Assembly: GCA_933228895.1 (NCBI GenBank)
Contig: OW121854.1
Location: 5,211,131 to 5,275,130, forward strand
Source: Platycnemis pennipes
Taxonomy: Eukaryota > Arthropoda > Insecta > Odonata > Platycnemididae
DNA: 64,000 nt
Direction: 5' to 3'
The translations under genes were made by a program, and so were the position numbers. Under the pieces are notes generated by a model. That model ran no database searches. It had not been told where the DNA came from and saw nothing but the letters and a program-made list of their open reading frames with translations. Below, in pieces: positions 1 to 9,585 of the stretch. Each line of letters begins with the position of its first letter. Position 1 is the stretch's first letter.

Positions 1-278
1 GCGATTGCGACAGGATCTGTGCGAGAAGACCTTCCGAGAACCCCCCTCCACTCCCTCCCCCCTCCCCTGAAAGCAGTCAGGGACGGGAGGAAAATGACGT
101 CAATGTTATCACAGCAGCATTTTCGGTGGGCGTCACCTTTTGCTTATTTTAATTTTTGATTAATGAGTGAATGGTTGTGGTTAGAAGATTAATTTTTTCA
201 CTAAAATTCTTTTTTTGTTTCCATCTAACGATTTCGTAGACAAAATTACGATTTCGATTCCGAGTAAACGCCCCCATT
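1..278 (+). repeat. M1 short-TIR element, 3' half, cut by the window edge
   Basis: Right-hand half of the M1 family (full copies at 12109-12646 and 20561-21099). It carries the conserved GTGGGCGTCACCTTTTGCTT block and the TTCCGAGTAAACGCCCCCATT end. No coding capacity. The element continues left of the window. Confidence 0.85.
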
Positions 279-279
279 T

Positions 280-562
280 ACCAACGTTTCGCCTCTTTAT
301 TGCGGCTTCATCAGGGCTATTTGATGCATAATGTAAGTTTTTACATTTTCATTAATTTTTTACAGACTAGGATCAAAATGTAAAGAGAGGAAAAAAATGA
401 TTACAGAGCAAACCTGTATGTACATACCTTTTGGTGACAATTTTTTTTATAAACAACAACAACAATGTTACGCTTCTTGGTTACATAAATTCATCACAAA
501 TTACATTAAATTGTGCATCAAATATGCAGATGAATCCGCAATGTAGTGGCGAAACGTTGGCG
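280..562. repeat. Foldback unit with hammerhead-like motif
   Basis: Two inverted arms of about 32 bp (280-311 and 529-560) share CCAACGTTTCGCC, then ATTGCGG, then TTCATC, and enclose about 217 bp of AT-rich DNA. On the minus strand the left arm reads CTGATGA, a GCC/GGC stem, then GAAAC, close to a hammerhead ribozyme core with one extra A. The right arm has CAGATGA in the equivalent place. An 11-bp direct repeat (CGAAACGTTGG) sits at the right end. It begins immediately beyond the M1 end. Penelope-like and related elements are known to carry such motifs; assignment to that group is inference. Confidence 0.5.
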
Positions 563-1977
563 AAACGTTGGCGAAAATTGGTGTTTCTCTTAACGACCAA
601 ACTACTCCATAAAATGATTTTTTATAATAAAGTTTGTGATGAATACTCATAGCATAGCATACTCATACAATTATTGTGTATGCGTTATCGCCCTATAGAT
701 GATTTTCCGTATAGGTGTTTTTCTGGATCGGTATTTATTCATTAAATAACATAACTCTTGTACGGGATTTCGAATCGCGGAGTCATGGTGGAACCTCCTT
801 AATAGCCTCTTTGGTTATTATTTTGGCTTCTTTATTTAAATTTGTGTGATAATTTCGCATGAAGTACAGTATCAATATACGAGAAATAAATCTCACGCTT
901 ATTCCTCGTTGCCACATTGCTTGAAAAGGTGAGATTGTGGCCCGAAGAAAAAGAGGGAAAATATCTCAATCACAATGTCGTATCGCTCCGTACCGCATAG
1001 TTCTTGTCGTAATGCGGGCCCCGTTGATTTCTAGCCGTGCCACCACGATGGAGTGTTACCTGCTCGTGAAAGCAGTTACGTTCCCTCGCCGCCCCCCCCC
1101 CCCCCCTCTTATCTGACTTCCGGCGGCGTTGACCCCGGGCTCACCTTTCGGAGGGCAATCGATCAATCATCATCACGCTTGCATCTCCGACTGCCGCGCT
1201 TCCCTCACCCCCGCACCGATCGGGACACGCCCCCCTATTGCGTCCAATAAACTCTCACTTCCGCTCCCACACCCGCCCCCGGGTATCAAGTATCAAGGAG
1301 GAAAGGGGGGGGGACACGCCCACCAATCGGTGGCGGGCGAAGGAGGGGTGGGGGGGTGATGTCCCCCCCACCCTTTCTGAGCCGAACCCAATATGATGTG
1401 CCAACCCATGCCCCACCCCTCTTTCCGCGCAAATACTTCCTACCTACGCTACAATATCACCAGAAGAAGAAGCCAAGTACTCTACTGGTTGGCGTTCTCT
1501 AGGTCCGCTAACTTACTGACATTTTTACCGCTACATACGGGGGGCAGCCGATATCGACAGATGTCAAAAGTGATAACATTTGCCATTATAAAAATGACAT
1601 TTGCTGACGATATTGGGCCGATATAAATTTGATGATAAAAAGACATCTTTCACTAATATACAGTGGCATAAAAATGATATTGGGCCGACGTAGGTATGTT
1701 TGATATTACCATGGACAGATTTTTGATTAACATGATATTGGGATGATTTAATAAGTAAGATATTTAAAATGTATAGTACTGGATAAACATGTTAAAAATA
1801 TTTATAATCAGCGACGGTCGTACAATAAACATGGGATGGAAAAATAAATGCGAGAGGTAGATTCGATCTAAGAATGCTCATATTGTGAACCATGCACTCA
1901 TCTGTAGTCCCTCAACTCTCCTTGTTGCTAATGGGTAATTTTAAGCATTTATGATAGTAGTGAGATATCATACTTTA
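563..1977. other. Intergenic stretch, no gene seen
   Basis: Contains a C tract (about 1087-1107), a GC-rich patch around 1010-1400, and at 1540-1740 two near-copies of a module with ATGAyATTTG/ATATTGGGCCGA. Similar ATATCGG-type words recur at 2930-3130, so both may be remnants of one AT-rich element. Open frames here are short and show no recognisable domain. Confidence 0.5.
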
Positions 1978-2240
1978 AAAGAGAAATCTGCAGAAAACTG
2001 TAAAAAGAAGACGGGACAACCTAATCGGCCACATCTTAAGACACGATGGCATGATGAAGACAATCGTCGAGGGAAAATTGAACGGGAAGTACAGAAAAGG
2101 CAGGCCTGGTATGAGTTACATAGAACAGGTCGTAAAGGACGTGAAAGAGAGGAGCTACGTCAATATGAAAAGGTTGGCCGATAGAAGAATCGAGTGGAGG
2201 GCTGCGTCAAACCAATCCTAGGATTGTTGACCCTTGATGA
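1978..2240 (+). pseudogene. RTE-like LINE, 3' end fragment
   Basis: Broken coding sequence for the C-terminal tail of an RTE-type reverse transcriptase protein. Frames read NLIGHIL-like and VKRLADRRIEWRAA-like segments, the same region seen at 5095-5462, 41966-42680 and 63010-63320. The fragment ends with the family 3' UTR (CAATCCTAGGATTGTTGACC). Frame changes occur near 2040 and 2100, so it is dead. 5'-truncated as usual for LINEs. RTE assignment rests on the combined fragments in this window, which include an endonuclease and a reverse transcriptase piece. Confidence 0.65.
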
Positions 2241-2355
2241 CCCCTGACCCAACTTCCCTTTGTGAAAGATGCGTAACTTTAACGGTTATCATTGTAATAA
2301 AATATTTCAAACTCGTTTTCTGTTGAAGTTATTGGAGTTATAACCCAATATGGTG

Positions 2356-2512
2356 GTTCACATTAATTGCCAAGCGAAAAAATTAACCTGGAGCGGGAAT
2401 CGAACCACGGACCTTTGCTTTTCCGGGCCTCTGCGCAGACCACTACGCTACCCAGGATCCCTAATTCGCATGGAAATTTTTACCGAAGTACAAGGTACTA
2501 GATGTTGAGCCC
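2356..2512 (-). repeat. tRNA-derived SINE, S2 family, copy 1
   Basis: The minus strand reads TAGCGTAGTGGTC (A-box-like) and then GGTTCGATTCC (B box) at normal tRNA spacing, so this is a pol III-type SINE head. A second copy lies at 54578-54741. The acceptor stem does not pair, so it is not a functional tRNA gene. Confidence 0.7.
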
Positions 2513-3164
2513 TTTCGGTCCATCAAGGATGGCAACGCAAGGGAGAAAGCGCTTCAAAGAAGCCACGATCAATAATGAACCCCATCCAGCGCTAAAGCCG
2601 CGCTTGGCGGTAAATGTAGGATATTCCAAGCCTGCCGCGTGAACGGCAATTTGTAAGCAAACATCGAATCCTTACTAGTTATGAAGTTTCAGGCGATATG
2701 GAGTGGAAGCGAAACATGATAACATAGGCTCATATTTTTTCTTTCTGTGTTATCGAATCCTTAAACAATCATATTTCTTATTTTATATGTAGGTCTCCAA
2801 ATGGTTTCTGATGTTCTGACTAATCACGAATATTTGACTTTCTTCTCTCTGACGTCGGAGGAAAAAAATTTAATACTCAAAATTATAAAATCCAGCCACC
2901 AGATAAATAGGATCATTTTTATGCCCTTTATTAGTCAGCAGACATCATTTTTGTATCGGAAAACGATATGTATTACATATCACTTTAAGATACGATCGAT
3001 GATATCAATTTTACATCGGAGAAAGGTATCATTTATATGTCATTTTTATATCGGAATTATCAGCCGATGTTAAAACGATACGGTGACGTCTAAATTACAT
3101 TGGGCAGACGTATAACTGCCATACGATGCTGCTTGGGATGAATCAGAAAATTTTTATTAGTTTT
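2513..3164. other. AT-rich intergenic stretch, no gene seen
   Basis: Includes 2930-3130, rich in TATCGG/CCGATA words in both orientations. This is suggestive of the body of a decayed DNA element, but I cannot place its ends. The left terminal repeat expected for the transposase relic at 3165-4377 is not found here. Confidence 0.4.
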
Positions 3165-4377
3165 TTATAATGTAGGCACGTATCTAAAGTTCTGTTTTAC
3201 GCAGTTTTGAAGATCAAATCAGGTAGGTGACGTCCCCTATTCTCCATACAGTGAGTAGACCGATTTCTGGCGTTTGTCATGACTCTTGCCAGCATAGCAC
3301 GGGTTATATTGGCAATTTCGTCCTGGATGTTGGTCTTCAAAGCTTGTAGGGTCCTTGGACGGTTCACATAAACACGGGATTTCAAAAAAAACCCCTGGAA
3401 AAAAATCACAAGGGGCCAAATCGCCCCTAATTGAAATGAGGAGCTCTGGGAAGTGTTCCCTCAAAACAGCCATCGATGCTCATGAAGTGTGAGCCGTTGC
3501 ACCGTCTTCTTGGATCCAAATGCCCCCAAAGTCCAACTCATCTAGCCGTGGAAAAAAAATTTCTGTAACATGTTTACATACCGGTCTGAATTCACTGTCA
3601 CTGTGACTTCATTTTCCTCAAAGAACCAGGGACCAATAATTCCAGCTGAGGAAATTGCACACCACACTTTGACTTAGGTGAATGCAAAGGCCTTTGATGC
3701 AATTCTCGAGGATTGGTGTCAGCCCAGTAGCGCATGTTCTGTTTGTTGACGGATCCACACAAATGAAAATGGGCTTCATCACTAAAAAAAAGCAATAGCG
3801 TCCTCAGGAACGATTTCGAGAAGAACCTCACATGTGTTCCTCCGAGAATTGAAGTCACGTTCAAAAAGTTCCTGCACAATCGCCATCTTGTAAGGATGGT
3901 AACGAAGATCACCATGAAGAATTCTCTTCACGGAACGATCGGAAAGTTCAAGGGCAGACGCATGTTTGCGCGCCGAACGACGTGGTGATTGCAAAATTGA
4001 AGCTCTCTCTGCCTCAATGTTCTCAGGTGATCTTAAGGGCCGAGGGGCTCCAGTTTTTCGTCTTGTCGCACTTGCAATTTGTCTGAACGTAGTGATCCAT
4101 GTAAAAATTGAATTCCGGTCCGGGACAGGGGCCAACGGGGCTAAATTAATGCGATTCCGAAAGGCGCGCTGGGTTGCGATCACAGAACATCCGATCGAAA
4201 AATAGGCCTCAACGGCAAACGCACGCTCCTCACTGTTCCAACGCGTGATGGCAACTGAACTTTGTGGGAACAACACTTTATAGTCAAGCCACTAGAACGA
4301 AACCACTAGCTCTCCGCTACAACATCAACCGACTGAATGGCGTGCATTTTAAAAAAGGAAGTTATGTTGCCGCACCC
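3165..4377 (-). pseudogene. Tc1/mariner-superfamily transposase, broken
   Basis: Minus-strand relic of a cut-and-paste transposase. The N-terminal helix-turn-helix part (4276 to about 3790) starts with TRWNSEERAFAVEAYF and is open for about 160 codons. The reading frame then shifts, and FSDEAHFHLCGSVNKQNMRYW (around 3790-3720) is the start of the DDE_3 catalytic domain. Later pieces in other frames read REHFPELLISIRGDLAPCDFF (about 3470-3400) and SRVYVNRPRTLQALKTNIQ (about 3390-3330). The family normally has a WPxRSPDL-type segment before PCDFF. It is missing here, apparently as an in-frame deletion. The minus-strand 5' terminus is TACAGGGTGCGGCA (ending near 4377), typical of these elements, while the 3' terminus is lost near 3165. 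At least three frame breaks make it inactive. Confidence 0.85.
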
Positions 4378-4457
4378 TGTACATAGGTTAAGTACTATGT
4401 GCATATTTTTCAAATAACACTTGGAGCTACCTCCTTCCTTTAACACTCTATGTTAGC

Positions 4458-4780
4458 CAAATGGGGTTACTATGTTTTTACAGCCGAATCTGATCGAGTT
4501 TGTAAAATAAAGAGACCCTTATTTTTCCGTTCTTCGATCCGCGTATTAGTTCTCGAGTTATAAACGGCGAATAACTGATGTTTTCAACTCCTTCGGAAAA
4601 GTGGGCGTGTGAAAGACGTCATCCACTTCGGCCAATCACGACTGAGGTCACGAAGATCCTTCCCCCAAGCACAATGGGGGACTCTGCCCATGGAAGTGGT
4701 TGCGACAGGTTGCGTGAGAGCAGACCATCCGCCCCCGCCTCCACTCCCCTCCCTTTCGCTCAAAACAGTGAGGATATCTG
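4458..4780 (+). repeat. M1 short-TIR element, divergent partial copy
   Basis: Begins with the M1 left end (AAATGGGGTTACTATG), contains the CTCGAGTTATAA, GGAAAAGTGGGCGTG and GACTCTGCCCATGG blocks, and stops after the TCCACTCCCCTCCC block. The right third is missing. More diverged than the other copies, hence probably older. Confidence 0.75.
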
Positions 4781-4799
4781 CGGATTCCACGTCCCGTCC

Positions 4800-5012
4800 T
4801 TCACTGTCTTGAGGGAAATCTTTAAATAGTGTAGTTCTGTACTGGTCTTTAAATAGTCTTCTGTAATAGTCTTTAAATAGTGTAGTTCTGACTACTATAT
4901 AAATACTATTCCTCTTTTATGCATGATATGTAGTGCATGTTTGGTGAGAAATCACTCCCTGCCACACACCCTTGTGGTGGCTTGCAGGGTATTATGTAGA
5001 TGTAGATGAGGG
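4800..5012 (+). repeat. LINE-A 3' tail fragment
   Basis: Last part of a LINE-A 3' UTR: GCATGATATGTAGTGCATG, the terminal stem-loop (TGCCACACACCC / GGTGGCTTGCAGGG) and a TGTAGATGTAGATG tail. Before it, CTTTAAATAGT is repeated three times (4820-4885) in a small local tandem array. No coding sequence remains. Confidence 0.75.
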
Positions 5013-5094
5013 AAAGTGAAGGCGAAGTGAATGCAAAGTGGATGGAAGTGGAGGTGGGGACGCGAGGTCTGCCTGCACAGATTCTGTAGCACCA

Positions 5095-5462
5095 TCATCA
5101 TCGGTCATCAATCCTCAGATTGGTTTGACCAAGCTCTCCACCGAGTTCTGTTATCGGCTTATGTCTTCATATTTACGTATTTCCTCTCTCTCTTTCCTTT
5201 ACGACCTGTTCCATGCATCTCATCCGAGGCCTGCCTTTTACATTTTTCCCCGTTCACTTTTCCCTCGACGATTCTCTTCATCAGGCCATCGTGTCTTAAG
5301 ATGTGGCCGATTAAGTTGTCCCGTCTTCTTTTTATAGATTTCAGCAGACTTCTCTTTTCTCCCACTCTTATTAGGTCTTCTTCATTTGTCACTCGATCGA
5401 TCCATTTTATCTTCAGCATTCTTCTGTAGCACCGCATTTCGAACGCTTCCACATTGTGTAGC
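5095..5462 (-). pseudogene. RTE-like LINE, 3' end fragment
   Basis: The minus strand encodes the C-terminal tail of the RTE-type polyprotein. An open stretch from 5462 down reads MRCYRRMLKIKWIDRVTNEE, then KSIKRRRDNLIGHILRHDGL, matching the homologous piece at 63520-63747. The 3' end at about 5095 carries CATCATCATC, the complement of the (GATGAT)n tail. The frame is lost before the normal end. 5'-truncated, inactive. Confidence 0.75.
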
Positions 5463-5520
5463 ATCCGGTAAATAATCAAAAACAGTTGTACAAATAATTA
5501 TTTTAATTTTGGTGTGTGTG

Positions 5521-5579
5521 TTTAGTCACACCAAAATGCATATATTTTTGAAAAATTTATACATTTTGGTGTGACTAAA
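5521..5579. repeat. Perfect 18-bp inverted repeat
   Basis: TTTAGTCACACCAAAATG (5521-5538) and its exact reverse complement (5562-5579) flank a 23-nt AT-rich spacer. This would form a strong hairpin or cruciform. It may be a very short MITE, but no clear target duplication is visible. Confidence 0.75.
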
Positions 5580-6077
5580 AGTATGCATAGTAGCAAAAGT
5601 ATGCAAGTTTTTTTTGATAATTAACAAATTACGTGGCAGTCGAATACGCAATGCCTTTCGAAATAATCGGAATGGAGCCTAACAACCGCCTCCATTGGCC
5701 TTCCAATGTAAACAAGGGGACAGCTGTCTCTCCCCCATCCTGATTCGCCGAAGGAGCGGCACACTCTCAGTTGTGATTGGACCATAGTTGGTATTAACGT
5801 TTAAAAAAAATTAACGATTAAACTTAATCGTTAAAAATGCAGTTAACTATTTAAATTAATCTTTACTTTTTAGATGAGTTAATTTTTAACTTTTATTCGT
5901 TAAAATTATGCATTAACTGATACAAAACTAACTTTAGTTAATTTTTGGCGAATGTCGACCTGTCAGAATTTGGGCGCAAAGGTTGCCCAACAGACAAATG
6001 AAAAAATAAACGCTATCTAGGAATGCAAGTGTAGTTGTGCAAGAATGCAATGGATAAGCCCTGACGAATGCATCCAA
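5580..6077. other. AT-rich intergenic stretch, no gene seen
   Basis: Contains a run of TTAACG/CGTTAA words (about 5785-5940) in both orientations, a low-complexity self-complementary tract. No coding or RNA gene recognised. Confidence 0.5.
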
Positions 6078-6425
6078 ACAAAAGAGCATCTACTGCAACT
6101 CTATATAACTAAGCCGTTTCCACTGCAATTTTACAATTGTGAGAGGATACTTAGCAGCGCAGTTTGGGGATCGAAGTCACAAACTAACCCTAAAGCACTT
6201 TCTACCGCTCAGAACAATCTCTTGTGGCAAATAACAGACGCACCATTGTCAGTCAGAAAGTCTTACATTCACGACAACTTAAAAATCCCGGAATCGAAGC
6301 CCCACCTTAGAAAAATCGCCAAATCCTTTCAGCAGGTACTATAAGAAGCCTGACCAACAACACTCAACAACACTAAATGGAATTACAACGAAAATCCCCG
6401 ATACAAAAATGTTTATTCTAATGGA
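6078..6425 (+). pseudogene. Jockey-type LINE, reverse transcriptase C-terminus
   Basis: An open plus-strand segment (to 6344) reads AVWGSKSQTNPKALSTAQNN, then LLWQITDAPLSVRKSYIHDN, then LKIPESKPHLRKIAKSF. Spacing and residues (VWG, L..QN..L..IT.AP..VR...H.DL.IP) match the conserved C-terminal region of Jockey-group non-LTR retrotransposon proteins, downstream of the reverse transcriptase domain. A stop follows at about 6343, after which a weak YNENPRYKN-like continuation is visible to about 6425. No catalytic domain and no 3' tail remain, so this is an isolated, inactive internal fragment. Confidence 0.6.
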
Positions 6426-6672
6426 TACCGATGGAAGAAACCTTGATGACAATTTTCAGTGTTTGCTTTGTTTCTCAAAACAAAGGAAACACTGAAAAAC
6501 CACCAAGGCCTCTATTACAGCAGTATCCAATTTGCCAAAGTAACGTAAAAGTTACTTTTTTACCATTAACTTTAATCAGTTATTTTTCCAGAAAAGTAGC
6601 TTTTAACTTTTACTAGTTACTTTTTAGAGAGGTTAACATTAACCGGTTAACTTTTTTTGGTAACTTTCCCAG

Positions 6673-6867
6673 CTATGGGTTGGACGAAGAGGATGGCACA
6701 CGAGTCCTTTCCATGCCCACTTTTCCAAAAGGGTTAAAAACATCAGGTATTTGCCGCTTATAACTCGAGAACGACTCGCGAATCGAGTAACTTAAAAAAT
6801 ACGGGTCTTTTTATTATGCAAACACTATCCGATTCTGCAACAATAAATATGTTATCGGACCCATTGT
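6673..6867 (-). repeat. M1 short-TIR element, partial copy
   Basis: Reverse-oriented left part of M1: CCCACTTTTCC, GGGTTAAAAACATCAG, CTTATAACTCGAGAA, and the terminal GGACCCATTG. The far half is missing. Confidence 0.75.
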
Positions 6868-7416
6868 AGCAACACTGCGGTTATCCCAACATCGCAAAGC
6901 GTGCATTGAAAGCATGTGTTGAGCGTTTCGGCACTCATTGCTGTCTCGTCAACATCAGTCATGGAGGGAGTGCAGGTATTATTTCCAGGTGCAGTGCTAA
7001 ATTACAATTGCCCGAAGTATTCTTTAGACTTGTATTTTCATGTCGTGGAGAGAGGACGACCTTAACAGTACTCTGCAACGAGTGTTATTCACACATTCAA
7101 AAGGGTTGTTGTTGACCTGTTGCTATTACCTGAATCCCATTGTCTAATTCACATACCAACATTTGTTTATACTGATATTGTGGTGTAGTTGCGCTAAAGT
7201 AATTGGGAAGTCTGCCATCACAGAAACAAAATCCAGCTTTTATTTTAAAATTTTTCCATAGTCGATAACATTGACTAAACTTTGTTAAAACTTTTAATAT
7301 ACGACCGGTTTCAGCACACACACGTGTCCTTGTCAAAAGACTGCGAAGGCAGAGAGCATTGTGCCTGTGCCTGAAATAGAGCACTGGAGTGGGAAGGCGG
7401 TTGTATAGTATGCGAA
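6868..7416. other. Intergenic stretch, no gene seen
   Basis: Around 7265-7345 a stretch with ACGACCGGTTTCAGCACACA and a later CTTGTCAAAAGACTGC resembles the short GTTTC-containing motifs of the hairpin elements noted elsewhere in this window (for example 17516-17731). It is too decayed to class. No coding gene seen. Confidence 0.35.
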
Positions 7417-7449
7417 GTTGAGGGAATGTGAGGTAACCCTAAGATGTAA
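7417..7449. repeat. 33-bp direct repeat, copy 1
   Basis: The string TGAGGGAATGTGAGGTAACC and its continuation CTAAGATGTAAA occur here and again at about 8427-8459, identical and in the same orientation. The two copies bracket the RTE fragment with its LINE-A1 insertion. They could be remnants of one host or element sequence split by that insertion history. Confidence 0.7.
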
Positions 7450-7469
7450 AACATGTTAGCCGGAAAAAC

Positions 7470-8275
7470 TTAACAGCAGACTTCCCTTTTCTCTTATTCC
7501 TCTTAAGACTTCTTCGTTTCAACGCTCTCGATCCTCGTGCTACTAATTTCATAGGATCGCTCTATCGAATTATTCCTGCTCCAAAAATTAATGCCTACAC
7601 ACTTTTTAAGGTTAAGTTCTAACTGCCATTTGTCGCACCACTCTTGAATTGTATCTAAATACTTACTAAGCGATTCCCTGTCTTCTTCTTTAGATATATC
7701 TCTGTACACTACGGCATCGTCTGCAAAAAGTCCAGACCAGATTAATAAGATTAGAGAGATATATACTGATAGATTCAAAATGGCATTTTTCTCCCGTACT
7801 ATAAGTGAACAGAATAGGTAGCATAGCAGAGTGATAGGTAGGGAAAATGGGTTAGAGTAGTCTGTAGTGCATGGTGCATGTATTAATCCCTTAAATACTA
7901 TAGATACTAACAATCTAGTTGCATGAGGCCCTATAGTTGCTTGTTTGCATGTCGGTAGTGCATGCTTGGTGATAATCACCCCCTGCCACACACCCTCGCG
8001 TTGGCTTGCAGGGTATCGTGTAGATGTAGATGTAGATGTTTGTCACTCGGTCGATCCATTTTATATCATCATTCTTCTCTAGCACCATATTTCGAATGCT
8101 TCCAGCCTTGACTTCTCCGTTGTAGTCATCGTCCATGCCTCACTGCCGTAAAGAAACATGCTCCAGATATACGTTTTGATGAATTGCTTCCTTACTTCCA
8201 AGCTTGTATTTCCAGCTGTAAGTAGATTCTTCTTTTGATAGAATGTCCTTAAGTCATTAAAAATGGGAAGGAAAG
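7470..8275 (-). pseudogene. RTE-like LINE fragment split by a LINE-A1 insertion
   Basis: RTE 3' region on the minus strand in two pieces, 7470-7519 and 8038-8275. Joined across the insert they restore the family sequence CTTCTTCGTTTGTCACTCG seen uninterrupted at 54828-54847. The outer part (8100-8270) corresponds to the region encoding the Y-motif and upstream linker, as in the longer copy at 41966-42680. The RTE copy lacks its own 3' tail on the left side, and its frames are broken. Confidence 0.75.
7520..8037 (+). pseudogene. LINE-A1 insertion with 5' inversion
   Basis: Two oppositely oriented A1 pieces are fused. Segment 7520-7733 is minus-strand and encodes the reverse transcriptase active-site region (FADDAVVYRDISKEED through KWQLELNLKKC). 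Segment 7734-8037 is plus-strand and runs from the C-terminus (TDRFKMAFFSRTI) through the 3' UTR stem-loop to a GTAGATGTAGATG tail. GTTT flanks both sides (7516-7519, 8038-8041). A 3' end in normal orientation preceded by an inverted, more upstream segment is the classical product of twin-primed LINE integration. The target was the RTE copy at 7470-8275. Inactive. Confidence 0.8.
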
Positions 8276-8980
8276 TGTAGTATGGGGTGGAAAGGGAGGT
8301 GTATCATAGGAGGGATCATCTATGCAGGAGGACAAGTCGGGAATTGGGTTGTGGCGAACAATGAGGAATACTAGACATAGAGGTCAGCTGTGAACATTTA
8401 AAATAGTTCAAGTAATTTAAAAGCACATTGAGGGAATGTGAGGTAACCCTAAGATGTAAAGGTGTTGATGAAATTATTAAACGACGATGTTCAGGTGAAC
8501 ACCGTCGTTTAATAATTTCAAAATTTTCCAAGAAGTTTAGTTTAACACCTTTACTAACGGCGTGTAAAAAAACCTTCGGGCTGAAGTTTCCCCGGAGGTC
8601 AGTTTCCAACAGATATTTTGCATGCATGGGAGTCACATCAGAGGTTTTTTTCCCAGTTCTCATATTCATTTAAATACTCACAAATATTCTTCCATTTTGA
8701 CCATCATATCATACCCTCATTGCAGTTACCACAGTATGCACCACTTTATGAATCACGTCAGTTTGGTTTTCTGGAATCAAAAAACTAATTTACCTAACGT
8801 TACCTGGTTATAAAAACAGAATTAAATAACATCTTTCCATCTAGATGAAATCGGATTCTGATTTTGCCTAGTAAAGACTATTTGTTCCATTACTTAGGTT
8901 TGGGAAAGATTTGGGATATGTTCTGGGGAAGATTTTTTGATAGAGATAGAAATAGGGGTCTGAGATGGGGACTCCCAAGC
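8276..8980. other. Stretch with a 50-bp palindrome, no gene recognised
   Basis: Apart from the palindrome at 8470-8519, the minus strand is open from 8669 to 8316 (about 117 codons; begins MNMRTGKKTSDVTPMHAKYL). It is open through the palindrome on both strands. No known domain is recognised. The direct repeat (8427-8459) lies inside. The openness may reflect a captured fragment of an unknown coding sequence or chance. Confidence 0.35.
8470..8519. repeat. 50-bp near-perfect palindrome
   Basis: Arms of 24 nt (8470-8493 and 8496-8519) with one mismatch (A against G at arm position 17) and a 2-nt centre. The left arm begins GAAATTATTAAACGACG. Such a tight palindrome would extrude as a cruciform or fold as a hairpin. 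No matching element family recognised. Confidence 0.9.
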
Positions 8981-9577
8981 CAGCGGCGTCGGAAGTGGAG
9001 GACAGTGGGGGGGGAATTCGGCCCCCCCCAGAATTTGCCCCGGGCCCTTGAGAAATGAGACTTCATTAATAAAAATTAAATTCAACTTGTTTCCATCTTG
9101 CCTTTTTCCTTCTGACGCACATTCTACCACCTTCATATTAACTTTTAGCGGAATTATAGTCTCACCCCCTCCTATCCGCAACAAAAGCGGGTCGGTTATT
9201 TAGGGGAGGCGATCGACAGCTCATGTCATTTGCGCCATTTTTTAGGAAAGGTGGGTAATTGGGTAATAGTAAGAGTTCTCAGGGAACGGAGGAAGGGTGG
9301 AGAGAAACCAGGCGTCGGCATTATCCTTAATGAAAGGCGCCAAGGGGACTACGGCTTAACGTCACATCCGACGGACGGAGTACTGTACTTGAAATGCCCT
9401 CCACTAGGCACTCAATTGGGGACCGGTTTTCCACTGAAAAATTCGCGACTGCCGGGAATCGAACCCGGGCCCTACCACACCAACCCGATCCCCACTCTTC
9501 GGACCGGGCCCTTTTCTTGAGAGCCGGGCCCTTTTCAAGGTTGGCCCCTCCCAGCGAAAATAGTTCCGACGCCCCTG
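8981..9577. mobile_element. Non-autonomous hAT-like element carrying a SINE
   Basis: Ends are CAGCGGCGTCGGAA (8981) and, read inward from the right, CAGGGGCGTCGGAA (9577). These TIRs match in 13 of 14 positions and begin with CAG as hAT ends do. The flanking 8-mers TCCCAAGC (8973-8980) and TACTAAGC (9578-9585) agree at six of eight positions, consistent with an aged 8-bp hAT duplication. CGGGCCCTT repeats lie near both termini. The interior has no transposase and is occupied by a SINE (9192-9500). hAT membership is inferred from the TIR start and duplication length. Confidence 0.6.
9192..9500 (-). repeat. tRNA-derived SINE, S1 family, copy 1
   Basis: Minus-strand head with a B box (GGTTCGATTCCCGG at about 9455-9470), then a body with GTGCCTAGTGGAGGGCATTT and CGTTAAGCCGTAGTCCCCTT. 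The same body occurs at 29758-30088. The A-box end is decayed here. It sits inside the hAT-like element, so it is younger than that element. Confidence 0.75.
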
Positions 9578-9585
9578 TACTAAGC

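Noticed and set aside
1540..3130. ATATCGG/CCGATA-rich modules as TIRs of one large element
   Set aside because: Words recur at both sides but no consistent end pair or duplication could be fixed by eye, and the RTE and SINE lie between.
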